Part shown: piece by piece, positions 27,500 through 41,634 of the stretch
Layout: every line of letters begins with the position of its first letter
Position numbering within the stretch: position 1 is the first letter of the stretch
Notes under the pieces: model-generated
Seen by the model: only the letters and a program-made list of their open reading frames with translations
The model's database searches: none
Told to the model about the DNA's origin: nothing
Position numbers and translations under genes: made by a program
DNA from: Loxodes magnus
Taxonomy: Eukaryota; Ciliophora; Karyorelictea; Loxodida; Loxodidae
NCBI GenBank assembly: GCA_946699065.1
Contig: CAMPDV010000198.1
Coordinates: 62,001 to 126,000 of the forward strand
DNA length: 64,000 nucleotides
Direction of reading: 5' to 3'

Positions 27500-30400
27500 T
27501 CCCATAGTCTCACCGTCTAATCTGCACTTCCCGATACGATGAACTCTGAATCACTGGATATAGCCACAGATCATACATAACTAGTGTGACCACTCATGGT
27601 CTTACAGGTACCTGTCTTGACGTCCCATAGTCTCACCGTATATCATAACTTCCCGATACGATGAACTCTGAATCACTGGATATAGCCACAGATGATACAT
27701 AACTAGTTTGACCACTCATGGTCTTACAGGTACCTGTCTTGACGTCCCATAGTCTCACCGTATATCATAACTTCCCGATACGATGAACTCTGAATCACTG
27801 GATATAGCCACAGATCATAGAACATTAGTGTGACCACTCAAGGTCTTACAGGTACCTGTCTTGACGTCCCATAGTCTCACCGTCTAATCATAACTTCCCG
27901 ATACGATGAACTCTGAATCACTGGATATAGCCACAGATCATACATAACTAGTGTGACCACTCATGGTCTTACAGGTACCTGTCTTGACGTCCCATAGTCT
28001 CACCGTCTAATCATAACTTCCCGATACGATGAACTCTGAATCACTGGATATAGCCACAGATCATACAACATTAGTGTGACCACTCATGGTTTTACAGGTA
28101 CCTGTCTTGACGTCCCATAGTCTCACCGTATATCATAACTTCCCGATACGATGAACTCTGAATCACTGGATATAGCCACAGATCATACATAACTAGTTTG
28201 ACCACTCATGGTCTTACAGGTACCTGTCTTGACGTCCCATAGTCTCACCGTATAATCATAACTTCCCGATACGATGAACTCTGAATCACTGGATATAGCC
28301 ACAGATCATACATAACTAGTTTGACCACTCATGGTCTTACAGGTACCTGTCTTGACGTCCCATAGTCTCACCGTCTAATCATAACTTCCCGATACGATGA
28401 ACTCTGAATCACTGGATATAGCCACAGATCATACAACATTAGTGTGACCACTCATGGTCTTACAGGTACCTGTCTTGACGTCCCATAGTCTCACCGTCTA
28501 ATCATAACTTCCCGATACTATGAACTCTGAATCACTGGATATAGCCACAGATCATACATAACTAGTGTGACCACTCATGGTTTTACAGGTACCTGTCTTG
28601 ACGTCCCATAGTCTCACCGTATATCATAACTTCCCGATACGATGAACTCTGAATCACTGGATATAGCCACAGCATATACATAACTAGTTTGACCACTCAT
28701 GGTCTTACAGGTACCTGTCTTGACGTCCCATAGTCTCACCGTCTAATCATAACTTCCCGATACGATGAACTCTGAATCACTGGATATAGACACAGATGAT
28801 ACAGAATCTGTGTGACCACTCATGGTCTTACAGGTACCTGTCTTGACGTCCCATAGTCTCACCGTCTAATCTGCACTTCCCGATACGATGAACTCTGAAT
28901 CACTGGATATAGCCACAGATCATACATAACTAGTGTGACCACTCATGGTTTTACAGGTACCTGTCTTGACGTCCCATAGTCTCACCGTATATCATAACTT
29001 CCCGATACGATGAACTCTGAATCACTGGATATAGCCACAGCATATACATAACTAGTTTGACCACTCATGGTCTTACAGGTACCTGTCTTGACGTCCCATA
29101 GTCTCACCGTCTAATCATAACTTCCCGATACGATGAACTCTGAATCACTGGATATAGACACAGATGATACAGAATCTGTGTGACCACTCATGGTCTTACA
29201 GGTACCTGTCTTGACGTCCCATAGTCTCACCGTCTAATCTGCACTTCCCGATACGATGAACTCTGAATCACTGGATATAGCCACAGATCATACATAACTA
29301 GTGTGACCACTCATGGTTTTACAGGTACCTGTCTTGACGTCCCATAGTCTCACCGTATATCATAACTTCCCGATACGATGAACTCTGAATCACTGGATAT
29401 AGCCACAGCATATACATAACTAGTGTGACCACTCATGGTCTTACAGGTACCTGTCTTGACGTCCCATAGTCTCACCGTCTAATCATAACTTCCCGATACG
29501 ATGAACTCTGAATCACTGGATATAGACACAGATGATACAGAATCTGTGTGACCACTCATGGTCTTACAGGTACCTGTCTTGACGTCCCATAGTCTCACCG
29601 TCTAATCATAACTTCCCGATACGATGAACTCTGAATCACTGGATATAGCCACAGCATATACATAACTAGTGTGACCACTCAAGGTCTTACAGGTACCTGT
29701 CTTGACGTCCCATAGTCTCACCGTATTATCTCAACTTCCCGATACGATGAACTCTGAATCACTGGATATAGCCACAGATAATACAGAACTAGTGTGTCCA
29801 CTGATGGTCTTACAGGTACCTGTCTTGACGTCCCATAGTCTCACCGTCTAATCATAACTTCCCGATACTATGAACTCTGAATCACTGGATATAGCCACAG
29901 ATCATACATAACTAGTGTGACCACTCATGGTCTTACAGGTACCTGTCTTGACGTCCCATAGTCTCACCGTCTAATCATAACTTCCCGATACGATGAACTC
30001 TGAATCACTGGATATAGACACAGATGATACAGAACTAGTTTGACCACTCATGGTCTTACAGGTACCTGTCTTGACGTCCCATAGTCTCACCGTCTAATCA
30101 TAACTTCCCGATACGATGAACTCTGAATCACTGGATATAGACACAGATGATACAACATTAGTGTGACCACTCATGGTCTTACAGGTACCTGTCTTGACGT
30201 CCCATAGTCTCACCGTCTAATCATAACTTCCCGATACTATGAACTCTGAATCACTGGATATAGCCACAGATCATACATAACTAGTGTGACCACTCATGGT
30301 CTTACAGGTACCTGTCTTAACGTCCCATAGTCTCACCGTATATCATAACTTCCCGATACGATGAACTCTGAATCACTGGATATAGCCACAGCATATACAT

Positions 30401-33400
30401 AACTAGTTTGACCACTCATGGTCTTACAGGTACCTGTCTTGACGTCCCATAGTCTCACCGTCTAATCATAACTTCCCGATACGATGAACTCTGAATCACT
30501 GGATATAGACACAGATGATACAGAATCTGTGTGACCACTCATGGTCTTACAGGTACCTGTCTTGACGTCCCATAGTCTCACCGTCTAATCTGCACTTCCC
30601 GATACGATGAACTCTGAATCACTGGATATAGCCACAGATCATACATAACTAGTGTGACCACTCATGGTCTTACAGGTACCTGTCTTGACGTCCCATAGTC
30701 TCACCGTCTAATCTGCACTTCCCGATACGATGAACTCTGAATCACTGGATATAGCCACAGATCATACATAACTAGTGTGACCACTCATGGTTTTACAGGT
30801 ACCTGTCTTGACGTCCCATAGTCTCACCGTCTAATCATAACTTCCCGATACGATGAACTCTGAATCACTGGATATAGCCACAGATGATACATAACTAGTG
30901 TGACCACTCATGGTCTTACAGGTACCTGTCTTGACGTCCCATAGTCTCACCGTATTATCTCAACTTCCCGATACGATGAACTCTGAATCACTGGATATAG
31001 CCACAGATCATACATAACTAGTGTGACCACTCATGGTCTTACAGGTACCTGTCTTGACGTCCCATAGTCTCACCGTCTAATCATAACTTCCCGATACGAT
31101 GAACTCTGAATCACTGGATATAGCCACAGCATATACATAACTAGTTTGACCACTCATGGTCTTACAGGTACCTGTCTTGACGTCCCATAGTCTCACCGTA
31201 TATCATAACTTCCCGATACGATGAACTCTGAATCACTGGATATAGCCACAGATCATAGAACATTAGTGTGACCACTCAAGGTCTTACAGGTACCTGTCTT
31301 GACGTCCCATAGTCTCACCGTCTAATCATAACTTCCCGATACGATGAACTCTGAATCACTGGATATAGCCACAGATCATACATAACTAGTTTGACCACTC
31401 ATGGTCTTACAGGTACCTGTCTTGACGTCCCATAGTCTCACCGTATATCATAACTTCCCGATACGATGAACTCTGAATCACTGGATATAGCCACAGATCA
31501 TAGAACATTAGTGTGACCACTCAAGGTCTTACAGGTACCTGTCTTGACGTCCCATAGTCTCACCGTCTAATCATAACTTCCCGATACGATGAACTCTGAA
31601 TCACTGGATATAGCCACAGATCATACATAACTAGTGTGACCACTCATGGTCTTACAGGTACCTGTCTTGACGTCCCATAGTCTCACCGTCTAATCATAAC
31701 TTCCCGATACGATGAACTCTGAATCACTGGATATAGCCACAGATCATACAACATTAGTGTGACCACTCATGGTTTTACAGGTACCTGTCTTGACGTCCCA
31801 TAGTCTCACCGTATATCATAACTTCCCGATACGATGAACTCTGAATCACTGGATATAGCCACAGATGATACAGAATCTGTGTGACCACTCATGGTCTTAC
31901 AGGTACCTGTCTTGACGTCCCATAGTCTCACCGTCTAATCATAACTTCCCGATACGATGAACTCTGAATCACTGGATATAGACACAGATGATACAGAATC
32001 TGTGTGACCACTCATGGTCTTACAGGTACCTGTCTTGACGTCCCATAGTCTCACCGTCTAATCTGCACTTCCCGATACGATGAACTCTGAATCACTGGAT
32101 ATAGCCACAGATCATACATAACTAGTGTGACCACTCATGGTCTTACAGGTACCTGTCTTGACGTCCCATAGTCTCACCGTATATCATAACTTCCCGATAC
32201 GATGAACTCTGAATCACTGGATATAGCCACAGATGATACATAACTAGTTTGACCACTCATGGTCTTACAGGTACCTGTCTTGACGTCCCATAGTCTCACC
32301 GTATATCATAACTTCCCGATACGATGAACTCTGAATCACTGGATATAGCCACAGATCATAGAACATTAGTGTGACCACTCAAGGTCTTACAGGTACCTGT
32401 CTTGACGTCCCATAGTCTCACCGTCTAATCATAACTTCCCGATACGATGAACTCTGAATCACTGGATATAGCCACAGATCATACATAACTAGTGTGACCA
32501 CTCATGGTCTTACAGGTACCTGTCTTGACGTCCCATAGTCTCACCGTCTAATCATAACTTCCCGATACGATGAACTCTGAATCACTGGATATAGCCACAG
32601 ATCATACAACATTAGTGTGACCACTCATGGTTTTACAGGTACCTGTCTTGACGTCCCATAGTCTCACCGTATATCATAACTTCCCGATACGATGAACTCT
32701 GAATCACTGGATATAGCCACAGATCATACATAACTAGTTTGACCACTCATGGTCTTACAGGTACCTGTCTTGACGTCCCATAGTCTCACCGTATATCATA
32801 ACTTCCCGATACGATGAACTCTGAATCACTGGATATAGCCACAGATCATACATAACTAGTTTGACCACTCATGGTCTTACAGGTACCTGTCTTGACGTCC
32901 CATAGTCTCACCGTCTAATCATAACTTCCCGATACGATGAACTCTGAATCACTGGATATAGCCACAGATCATACATAACTAGTGTGACCACTCATGGTCT
33001 TACAGGTACCTGTCTTGACGTCCCATAGTCTCACCGTCTAATCATAACTTCCCGATACTATGAACTCTGAATCACTGGATATAGCCACAGATCATACATA
33101 ACTAGTGTGACCACTCATGGTTTTACAGGTACCTGTCTTGACGTCCCATAGTCTCACCGTATATCATAACTTCCCGATACGATGAACTCTGAATCACTGG
33201 ATATAGCCACAGCATATACATAACTAGTTTGACCACTCATGGTCTTACAGGTACCTGTCTTGACGTCCCATAGTCTCACCGTCTAATCATAACTTCCCGA
33301 TACGATGAACTCTGAATCACTGGATATAGACACAGATGATACAGAATCTGTGTGACCACTCATGGTCTTACAGGTACCTGTCTTGACGTCCCATAGTCTC

Positions 33401-35125
33401 ACCGTCTAATCTGCACTTCCCGATACGATGAACTCTGAATCACTGGATATAGCCACAGCATATACATAACTAGTGTGACCACTCATGGTTTTACAGGTAC
33501 CTGTCTTGACGTCCCATAGTCTCACCGTATATCATAACTTCCCGATACGATGAACTCTGAATCACTGGATATAGCCACAGCATATACATAACTAGTGTGA
33601 CCACTCATGGTCTTACAGGTACCTGTCTTGACGTCCCATAGTCTCACCGTCTAATCATAACTTCCCGATACGATGAACTCTGAATCACTGGATATAGACA
33701 CAGATGATACAGAATCTGTGTGACCACTCATGGTCTTACAGGTACCTGTCTTGACGTCCCATAGTCTCACCGTCTAATCATAACTTCCCGATACGATGAA
33801 CTCTGAATCACTGGATATAGCCACAGCATATACATAACTAGTGTGACCACTCAAGGTCTTACAGGTACCTGTCTTGACGTCCCATAGTCTCACCGTATTA
33901 TCTCAACTTCCCGATACGATGAACTCTGAATCACTGGATATAGCCACAGATAATACAGAACTAGTGTGTCCACTGATGGTCTTACAGGTACCTGTCTTGA
34001 CGTCCCATAGTCTCACCGTCTAATCATAACTTCCCGATACTATGAACTCTGAATCACTGGATATAGCCACAGATCATACATAACTAGTGTGACCACTCAT
34101 GGTCTTACAGGTACCTGTCTTGACGTCCCATAGTCTCACCGTCTAATCATAACTTCCCGATACGATGAACTCTGAATCACTGGATATAGCCACAGATCAT
34201 ACATAACTAGTTTGACCACTCATGGTCTTACAGGTACCTGTCTTGACGTCCCATAGTCTCACCGTCTAATCATAACTTCCCGATACGATGAACTCTGAAT
34301 CACTGGATATAGACACAGATGATACAACATTAGTGTGACCACTCATGGTCTTACAGGTACCTGTCTTGACGTCCCATAGTCTCACCGTCTAATCATAACT
34401 TCCCGATACTATGAACTCTGAATCACTGGATATAGCCACAGATCATACATAACTAGTGTGACCACTCATGGTCTTACAGGTACCTGTCTTAACGTCCCAT
34501 AGTCTCACCGTATATCATAACTTCCCGATACGATGAACTCTGAATCACTGGATATAGCCACAGCATATACATAACTAGTTTGACCACTCATGGTCTTACA
34601 GGTACCTGTCTTGACGTCCCATAGTCTCACCGTCTAATCATAACTTCCCGATACGATGAACTCTGAATCACTGGATATAGACACAGATGATACAGAATCT
34701 GTGTGACCACTCATGGTCTTACAGGTACCTGTCTTGACGTCCCATAGTCTCACCGTCTAATCTGCACTTCCCGATACGATGAACTCTGAATCACTGGATA
34801 TAGCCACAGATCATACATAACTAGTGTGACCACTCATGGTCTTACAGGTACCTGTCTTGACGTCCCATAGTCTCACCGTCTAATCTGCACTTCCCGATAC
34901 GATGAACTCTGAATCACTGGATATAGCCACAGATCATACATAACTAGTGTGACCACTCATGGTTTTACAGGTACCTGTCTTGACGTCCCATAGTCTCACC
35001 GTCTAATCATAACTTCCCGATACGATGAACTCTGAATCACTGGATATAGCCACAGATCATACATAACTAGTGTGACCACTCATGGTCTTACAGGTACCTG
35101 TCTTGACGTCCCATAGTCTCACCGT
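27500..35125 (-). repeat. Duplicated block of about 3.1-3.5 kb, offsets 4,541 then 4,172 bp
   Basis: Short-unit positions and neighbouring markers at 27,639 and 27,761 recur at 32,180 and 32,302 (offset 4,541). Those at 28,988, 29,356 and 30,339 recur at 33,160, 33,528 and 34,511 (offset 4,172), and the Asn unit at 30,952 recurs at 35,124. The change of offset equals three units including one short unit, so one copy gained or lost three units after duplication. Confidence 0.75.
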
Positions 35126-38100
35126 ATTATCTCAACTTCCCGATACGATGAACTCTGAATCACTGGATATAGACACAGATGATACAGAACTAGTTTGACC
35201 ACTCATGGTCTTACAGGTACCTGTCTTGACGTCCCATAGTCTCACCGTCTAATCATAACTTCCCAATACGATGAACTCTGAATCACTGGATATAGACACA
35301 GATGATACAACATTAGTGTGACCACTCATGGTCTTACAGGTACCTGTCTTGACGTCCCATAGTCTCACCGTCTAATCATAACTTCCCGATACGATGAACT
35401 CTGAATCACTGGATATAGCCACAGATCATACAGAACTAGTGTGACCACTCATGGTCTTACAGGTACCTGTCTTGACGTCCCATAGTCTCACCGTCTAATC
35501 ATAACTTCCCGATACGATGAACTCTGAATCACTGGATATAGCCACAGCATATACATAACTAGTTTGACCACTCATGGTCTTACAGGTACCTGTCTTGACG
35601 TCCCATAGTCTCACCGTCTAATCATAACTTCCCGATACGATGAACTCTGAATCACTGGATATAGACACAGATGATACAGAATCTGTGTGACCACTCATGG
35701 TCTTACAGGTACCTGTCTTGACGTTCCATAGTCTCACCGTCTTATCATCACTTCTCGATACGATGAACTCTGAATCACTGGATATAGCCACAGATCATAC
35801 ATAACTAGTGTGACCACTCATGGTCTTACAGGTACCTGTCTTGACGTCCCATAGTCTCACCGTCTAATCTGCACTTCCCGATACTATGAACTCTGAATCA
35901 CTGGATATAGCCACAGATCATACATAACTAGTGTGACCACTCATGGTTTTACAGGTACCTGTCTTGACGTCCCATAGTCTCACCGTCTAATCATAACTTC
36001 CCGATACGATGAACTCTGAATCACTGGATATAGCCACAGATCATACATAACTAGTGTGACCACTCATGGTCTTACAGGTACCTGTCTTGACGTCCCATAG
36101 TCTCACCGTCTAATCATAACTTCCCGATACGATGAACTCTGAATCACTGGATATAGCCACAGATCATACATAACTAGTGTGACCACTCATGGTCTTACAG
36201 GTACCTGTCTTGACGTCCCATAGTCTCACCGTATTATCTCAACTTCCCGATACGATGAACTCTGAATCACTGGATATAGCCACAGATCATACATAACTAG
36301 TGTGACCACTCATGGTCTTACAGGTACCTGTCTTGACGTCCCATAGTCTCACCGTCTAATCATAACTTCCCGATACGATGAACTCTGAATCACTGGATAT
36401 AGACACAGATCATACAGAACTAGTTTGACCACTCATGGTCTTACAGGTACCTGTCTTGACGTCCCATAGTCTCACCGTATATCATAACTTCCCGATACGA
36501 TGAACTCTGAATCACTGGATATAGCCACAGATCATACAACATTAGTGTGACCACTCAAGGTCTTACAGGTACCTGTCTTGACGTCCCATAGTCTCACCGT
36601 ATATCATAACTTCCCGATACGATGAACTCTGAATCACTGGATATAGCCACAGATCATAGAACATTAGTGTGACCACTCAAGGTCTTACAGGTACCTGTCT
36701 TGACGTCCCATAGTCTCACCGTCTAATCATAACTTCCCGATACGATGAACTCTGAATCACTGGATATAGCCACAGATCATACATAACTAGTGTGACCACT
36801 CATGGTCTTACAGGTACCTGTCTTGACGTCCCATAGTCTCACCGTCTAATCATAACTTCCCGATACGATGAACTCTGAATCACTGGATATAGACACAGAT
36901 GATACAACATTAGTGTGACCACTCATGGTCTTACAGGTACCTGTCTTGACGTCCCATAGTCTCACCGTCTAATCATAACTTCCCGATACGATGAACTCTG
37001 AATCACTGGATATAGACACAGATGATACAACATTAGTGTGACCACTCATGGTCTTACAGGTACCTGTCTTGACGTCCCATAGTCTCACCGTCTAATCATA
37101 ACTTCCCGATACTATGAACTCTGAATCACTGGATATAGCCACAGATCATACATAACTAGTGTGACCACTCATGGTCTTACAGGTACCTGTCTTAACGTCC
37201 CATAGTCTCACCGTATATCATAACTTCCCGATACGATGAACTCTGAATCACTGGATATAGCCACAGCATATACATAACTAGTTTGACCACTCATGGTCTT
37301 ACAGGTACCTGTCTTGACGTCCCATAGTCTCACCGTCTAATCATAACTTCCCGATACGATGAACTCTGAATCACTGGATATAGACACAGATGATACAGAA
37401 TCTGTGTGACCACTCATGGTCTTACAGGTACCTGTCTTGACGTCCCATAGTCTCACCGTCTAATCTGCACTTCCCGATACGATGAACTCTGAATCACTGG
37501 ATATAGCCACAGATCATACATAACTAGTGTGACCACTCATGGTCTTACAGGTACCTGTCTTGACGTCCCATAGTCTCACCGTCTAATCTGCACTTCCCGA
37601 TACGATGAACTCTGAATCACTGGATATAGCCACAGATCATACATAACTAGTGTGACCACTCATGGTTTTACAGGTACCTGTCTTGACGTCCCATAGTCTC
37701 ACCGTCTAATCATAACTTCCCGATACGATGAACTCTGAATCACTGGATATAGCCACAGATCATACATAACTAGTGTGACCACTCATGGTCTTACAGGTAC
37801 CTGTCTTGACGTCCCATAGTCTCACCGTATTATCTCAACTTCCCGATACGATGAACTCTGAATCACTGGATATAGACACAGATGATACAGAACTAGTTTG
37901 ACCACTCATGGTCTTACAGGTACCTGTCTTGACGTCCCATAGTCTCACCGTCTAATCATAACTTCCCAATACGATGAACTCTGAATCACTGGATATAGAC
38001 ACAGATGATACAACATTAGTGTGACCACTCATGGTCTTACAGGTACCTGTCTTGACGTCCCATAGTCTCACCGTCTAATCATAACTTCCCGATACGATGA

Positions 38101-39580
38101 ACTCTGAATCACTGGATATAGCCACAGATCATACAGAACTAGTGTGACCACTCATGGTCTTACAGGTACCTGTCTTGACGTCCCATAGTCTCACCGTCTA
38201 ATCATAACTTCCCGATACGATGAACTCTGAATCACTGGATATAGCCACAGCATATACATAACTAGTTTGACCACTCATGGTCTTACAGGTACCTGTCTTG
38301 ACGTCCCATAGTCTCACCGTCTAATCATAACTTCCCGATACGATGAACTCTGAATCACTGGATATAGACACAGATGATACAGAATCTGTGTGACCACTCA
38401 TGGTCTTACAGGTACCTGTCTTGACGTTCCATAGTCTCACCGTCTTATCATCACTTCTCGATACGATGAACTCTGAATCACTGGATATAGCCACAGATCA
38501 TACATAACTAGTGTGACCACTCATGGTCTTACAGGTACCTGTCTTGACGTCCCATAGTCTCACCGTCTAATCTGCACTTCCCGATACTATGAACTCTGAA
38601 TCACTGGATATAGCCACAGATCATACATAACTAGTGTGACCACTCATGGTTTTACAGGTACCTGTCTTGACGTCCCATAGTCTCACCGTCTAATCATAAC
38701 TTCCCGATACGATGAACTCTGAATCACTGGATATAGCCACAGATCATACATAACTAGTGTGACCACTCATGGTCTTACAGGTACCTGTCTTGACGTCCCA
38801 TAGTCTCACCGTCTAATCATAACTTCCCGATACGATGAACTCTGAATCACTGGATATAGCCACAGATCATACATAACTAGTGTGACCACTCATGGTCTTA
38901 CAGGTACCTGTCTTGACGTCCCATAGTCTCACCGTATTATCTCAACTTCCCGATACGATGAACTCTGAATCACTGGATATAGCCACAGATCATACATAAC
39001 TAGTGTGACCACTCATGGTCTTACAGGTACCTGTCTTGACGTCCCATAGTCTCACCGTCTAATCATAACTTCCCGATACGATGAACTCTGAATCACTGGA
39101 TATAGACACAGATCATACAGAACTAGTTTGACCACTCATGGTCTTACAGGTACCTGTCTTGACGTCCCATAGTCTCACCTCTAATCATAACTTCCCGATA
39201 CGATGAACTCTGAATCACTGGATATAGCCACAGATCATACAACATTAGTGTGACCACTCAAGGTCTTACAGGTACCTGTCTTGACGTCCCATAGTCTCAC
39301 CGTATATCATAACTTCCCGATACGATGAACTCTGAATCACTGGATATAGCCACAGATCATAGAACATTAGTGTGACCACTCAAGGTCTTACAGGTACCTG
39401 TCTTGACGTCCCATAGTCTCACCGTCTAATCATAACTTCCCGATACGATGAACTCTGAATCACTGGATATAGCCACAGATCATACATAACTAGTGTGACC
39501 ACTCATGGTCTTACAGGTACCTGTCTTGACGTCCCATAGTCTCACCGTCTAATCATAACTTCCCGATACGATGAACTCTG
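34280..39580 (-). repeat. 22-unit tandem duplication, 2,703 bp
   Basis: Adjacent copies run from about 34,280-36,980 and 36,980-39,580. Rare markers recur at 2,703 bp: tcccaatacg (35,261/37,964), cttctcgata (35,751/38,454), the ttaacg plus gtatatcat unit (34,511/37,214), and gatcatagaacatt (about 36,650/39,354). The copies differ at about 39,179, where the second has accctaatc-like loss of a G instead of the gtatatcat form. Confidence 0.88.
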
Positions 39581-40285
39581 AATCACTGGATATAGCCACA
39601 GATAATACATAATCTGTGTGACCACTCATGGTCTTACAGGTACCTGTCTTGACGTCCCATAGTCTCACCGTCTAATCATAACTTCCCGATACGATGAACT
39701 CTGAATCACTGGATATAGCCACAGATCATACATAACTAGTGTGACCACTCATGGTCTTACAGGTACCTGTCTTGACGTCCCATAGTCTCACCGTATATCA
39801 TAACTTCCCGATACGATGAACTCTGAATCACTGGATATAGCCACAGATCATACAACATTAGTGTGACCACTCATGGTCTTACAGGTACCTGTCTTGACGT
39901 CCCATAGTCTCACCGTCTAATCATAACTTCCCGATACGATGAACTCTGAATCACTGGATATAGCCACAGATCATACATAACTAGTGTGACCACTCATGGT
40001 CTTACAGGTACCTGTCTTGACGTCCCATAGTCTCACCGTCTAATCATAACTTCCCGATACGATGAACTCTGAATCACTGGATATAGCCACAGATCATACA
40101 GAACTAGTTTGACCACTCATGGTCTTACAGGTACCTGTCTTGACGTCCCATAGTCTCACCGTCTAATCATAACTTCCCGATACGATGAACTCTGAATCAC
40201 TGGATATAGCCACAGATCATACATAACTAGTGTGACCACTCATGGTCTTACAGGTACCTGTCTTGACGTCCCATAGTCTCACCGT

Positions 40286-41020
40286 CTAATCATAACTTCC
40301 CGATACGATGAACTCTGAATCACTGGATATAGCCACAGATAATACAGAACTAGTGTGACCACTCATGGTCTTACAGGTACCTGTCTTGACGTTCCATAGT
40401 CTCACCGTATTATCTCTACTTCCCGATACGATGAACTCTGAATAACTGGATATAGCCACAGATAATACAGAACTAGTGTGACCACTCATGGTCTTACAGG
40501 TACCTGTCTTGGCGTTCCATAGTCTCACCGTCTTATCTCAACTTCCCGATACGATGAACTCTGAATCACTGGATATAGCCACAGATAATACATAATCTGT
40601 GTGACCACTCATGGTCTTACAGGTACCTGTCTTGACGTTCCATAGTCTCACCGTCTTATCTCTACTTCCCGATACGATGAACTCTGAATCACTGGATATA
40701 GCCACAGATAATACAGAACTAGTGTGACCACTCAAGGTCTTACAGGTACCTGTCTTGACGTCCCATAGTCTCACCGTCTAATCATAACTTCCCGATACGA
40801 TGAACTCTGAATCACTGGATATAGCCACAGATAATACAGAACTAGTGTGACCACTCATGGTCTTACAGGTACCTGTCTTGACGTCCCATAGTCTCACCGT
40901 ATAATCATAACTTCCCGATACGATGAACTCTGAATCACTGGATATAGACACAGATGATACAGAACTAGTTTGACCACTCATGGTCTTACAGGTACCTGTC
41001 TTGACGTCCCATAGTCTCAC
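40286..41020 (-). pseudogene. Six-unit WD40 run with only two stops
   Basis: This is the most intact stretch with amino-acid diversity. Six blades run on the minus strand from 41,020 to 40,286 in one frame, broken only by one TAG (near 40,776) and one TGA (near 40,533). The blades differ at the face positions: [33 protein letters not shown] followed by YDY, RDK or RDN; LWD or LWN; and one LWNAK. One blade has SSYSEF for SSDSEF. Apparent starts of open segments here are GTG (the Val of TVRLW), not ATG, so none is a credible initiation site. A propeller usually needs about seven blades, so even this run would be one short. It is flanked on both sides by units with TGA in strand a. Confidence 0.55.
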
Positions 41021-41391
41021 CGTCTAATCATAACTTCCCGATACGATGAACTCTGAATCACTGGATATAGCCACAGATCATACATAACTAGTGTGACCAC
41101 TCATGGTCTTACAGGTACCTGTCTTGACGTCCCATAGTCTCACCGTATATCATAACTTCCCGATACGATGAACTCTGAATCACTGGATATAGCCACAGAT
41201 CATACAACATTAGTGTGACCACTCAAGGTCTTACAGGTACCTGTCTTGACGTCCCATAGTCTCACCGTCTAATCATAACTTCCCGATACGATGAACTCTG
41301 AATCACTGGATATAGCCACAGATCATACAACATTAGTGTGACCACTCAAGGTCTTACAGGTACCTGTCTTGACGTCCCATAGTCTCACCGT

Positions 41392-41634
41392 CTAATCATA
41401 ACTTCCCGATACGATGAACTCTGAATCACTGGATATAGCCACAGATAATACAGAACTAGTGTGTCCACTGATGGTCTTACAGGTACCTGTCTTGACGTCC
41501 CATAGTCTCACCGTATAATCATAACTTCCCGATACGATGAACTCTGAATCACTGGATATAGACACAGATGATACAGAACTAGTTTGACCACTCATGGTCT
41601 TACAGGTACCTGTCTTGACGTCCCATAGTCTCAC
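41392..41634 (-). pseudogene. Open two-blade WD40 segment (GQTSS / GHTSS)
   Basis: The blades read GQTSSVSSVS with SGSYDY, then [14 protein letters not shown] and SGSYD before TAG. The combination resembles the segment ending at 41,020, with Met changed to Ile before SGH. Confidence 0.45.
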
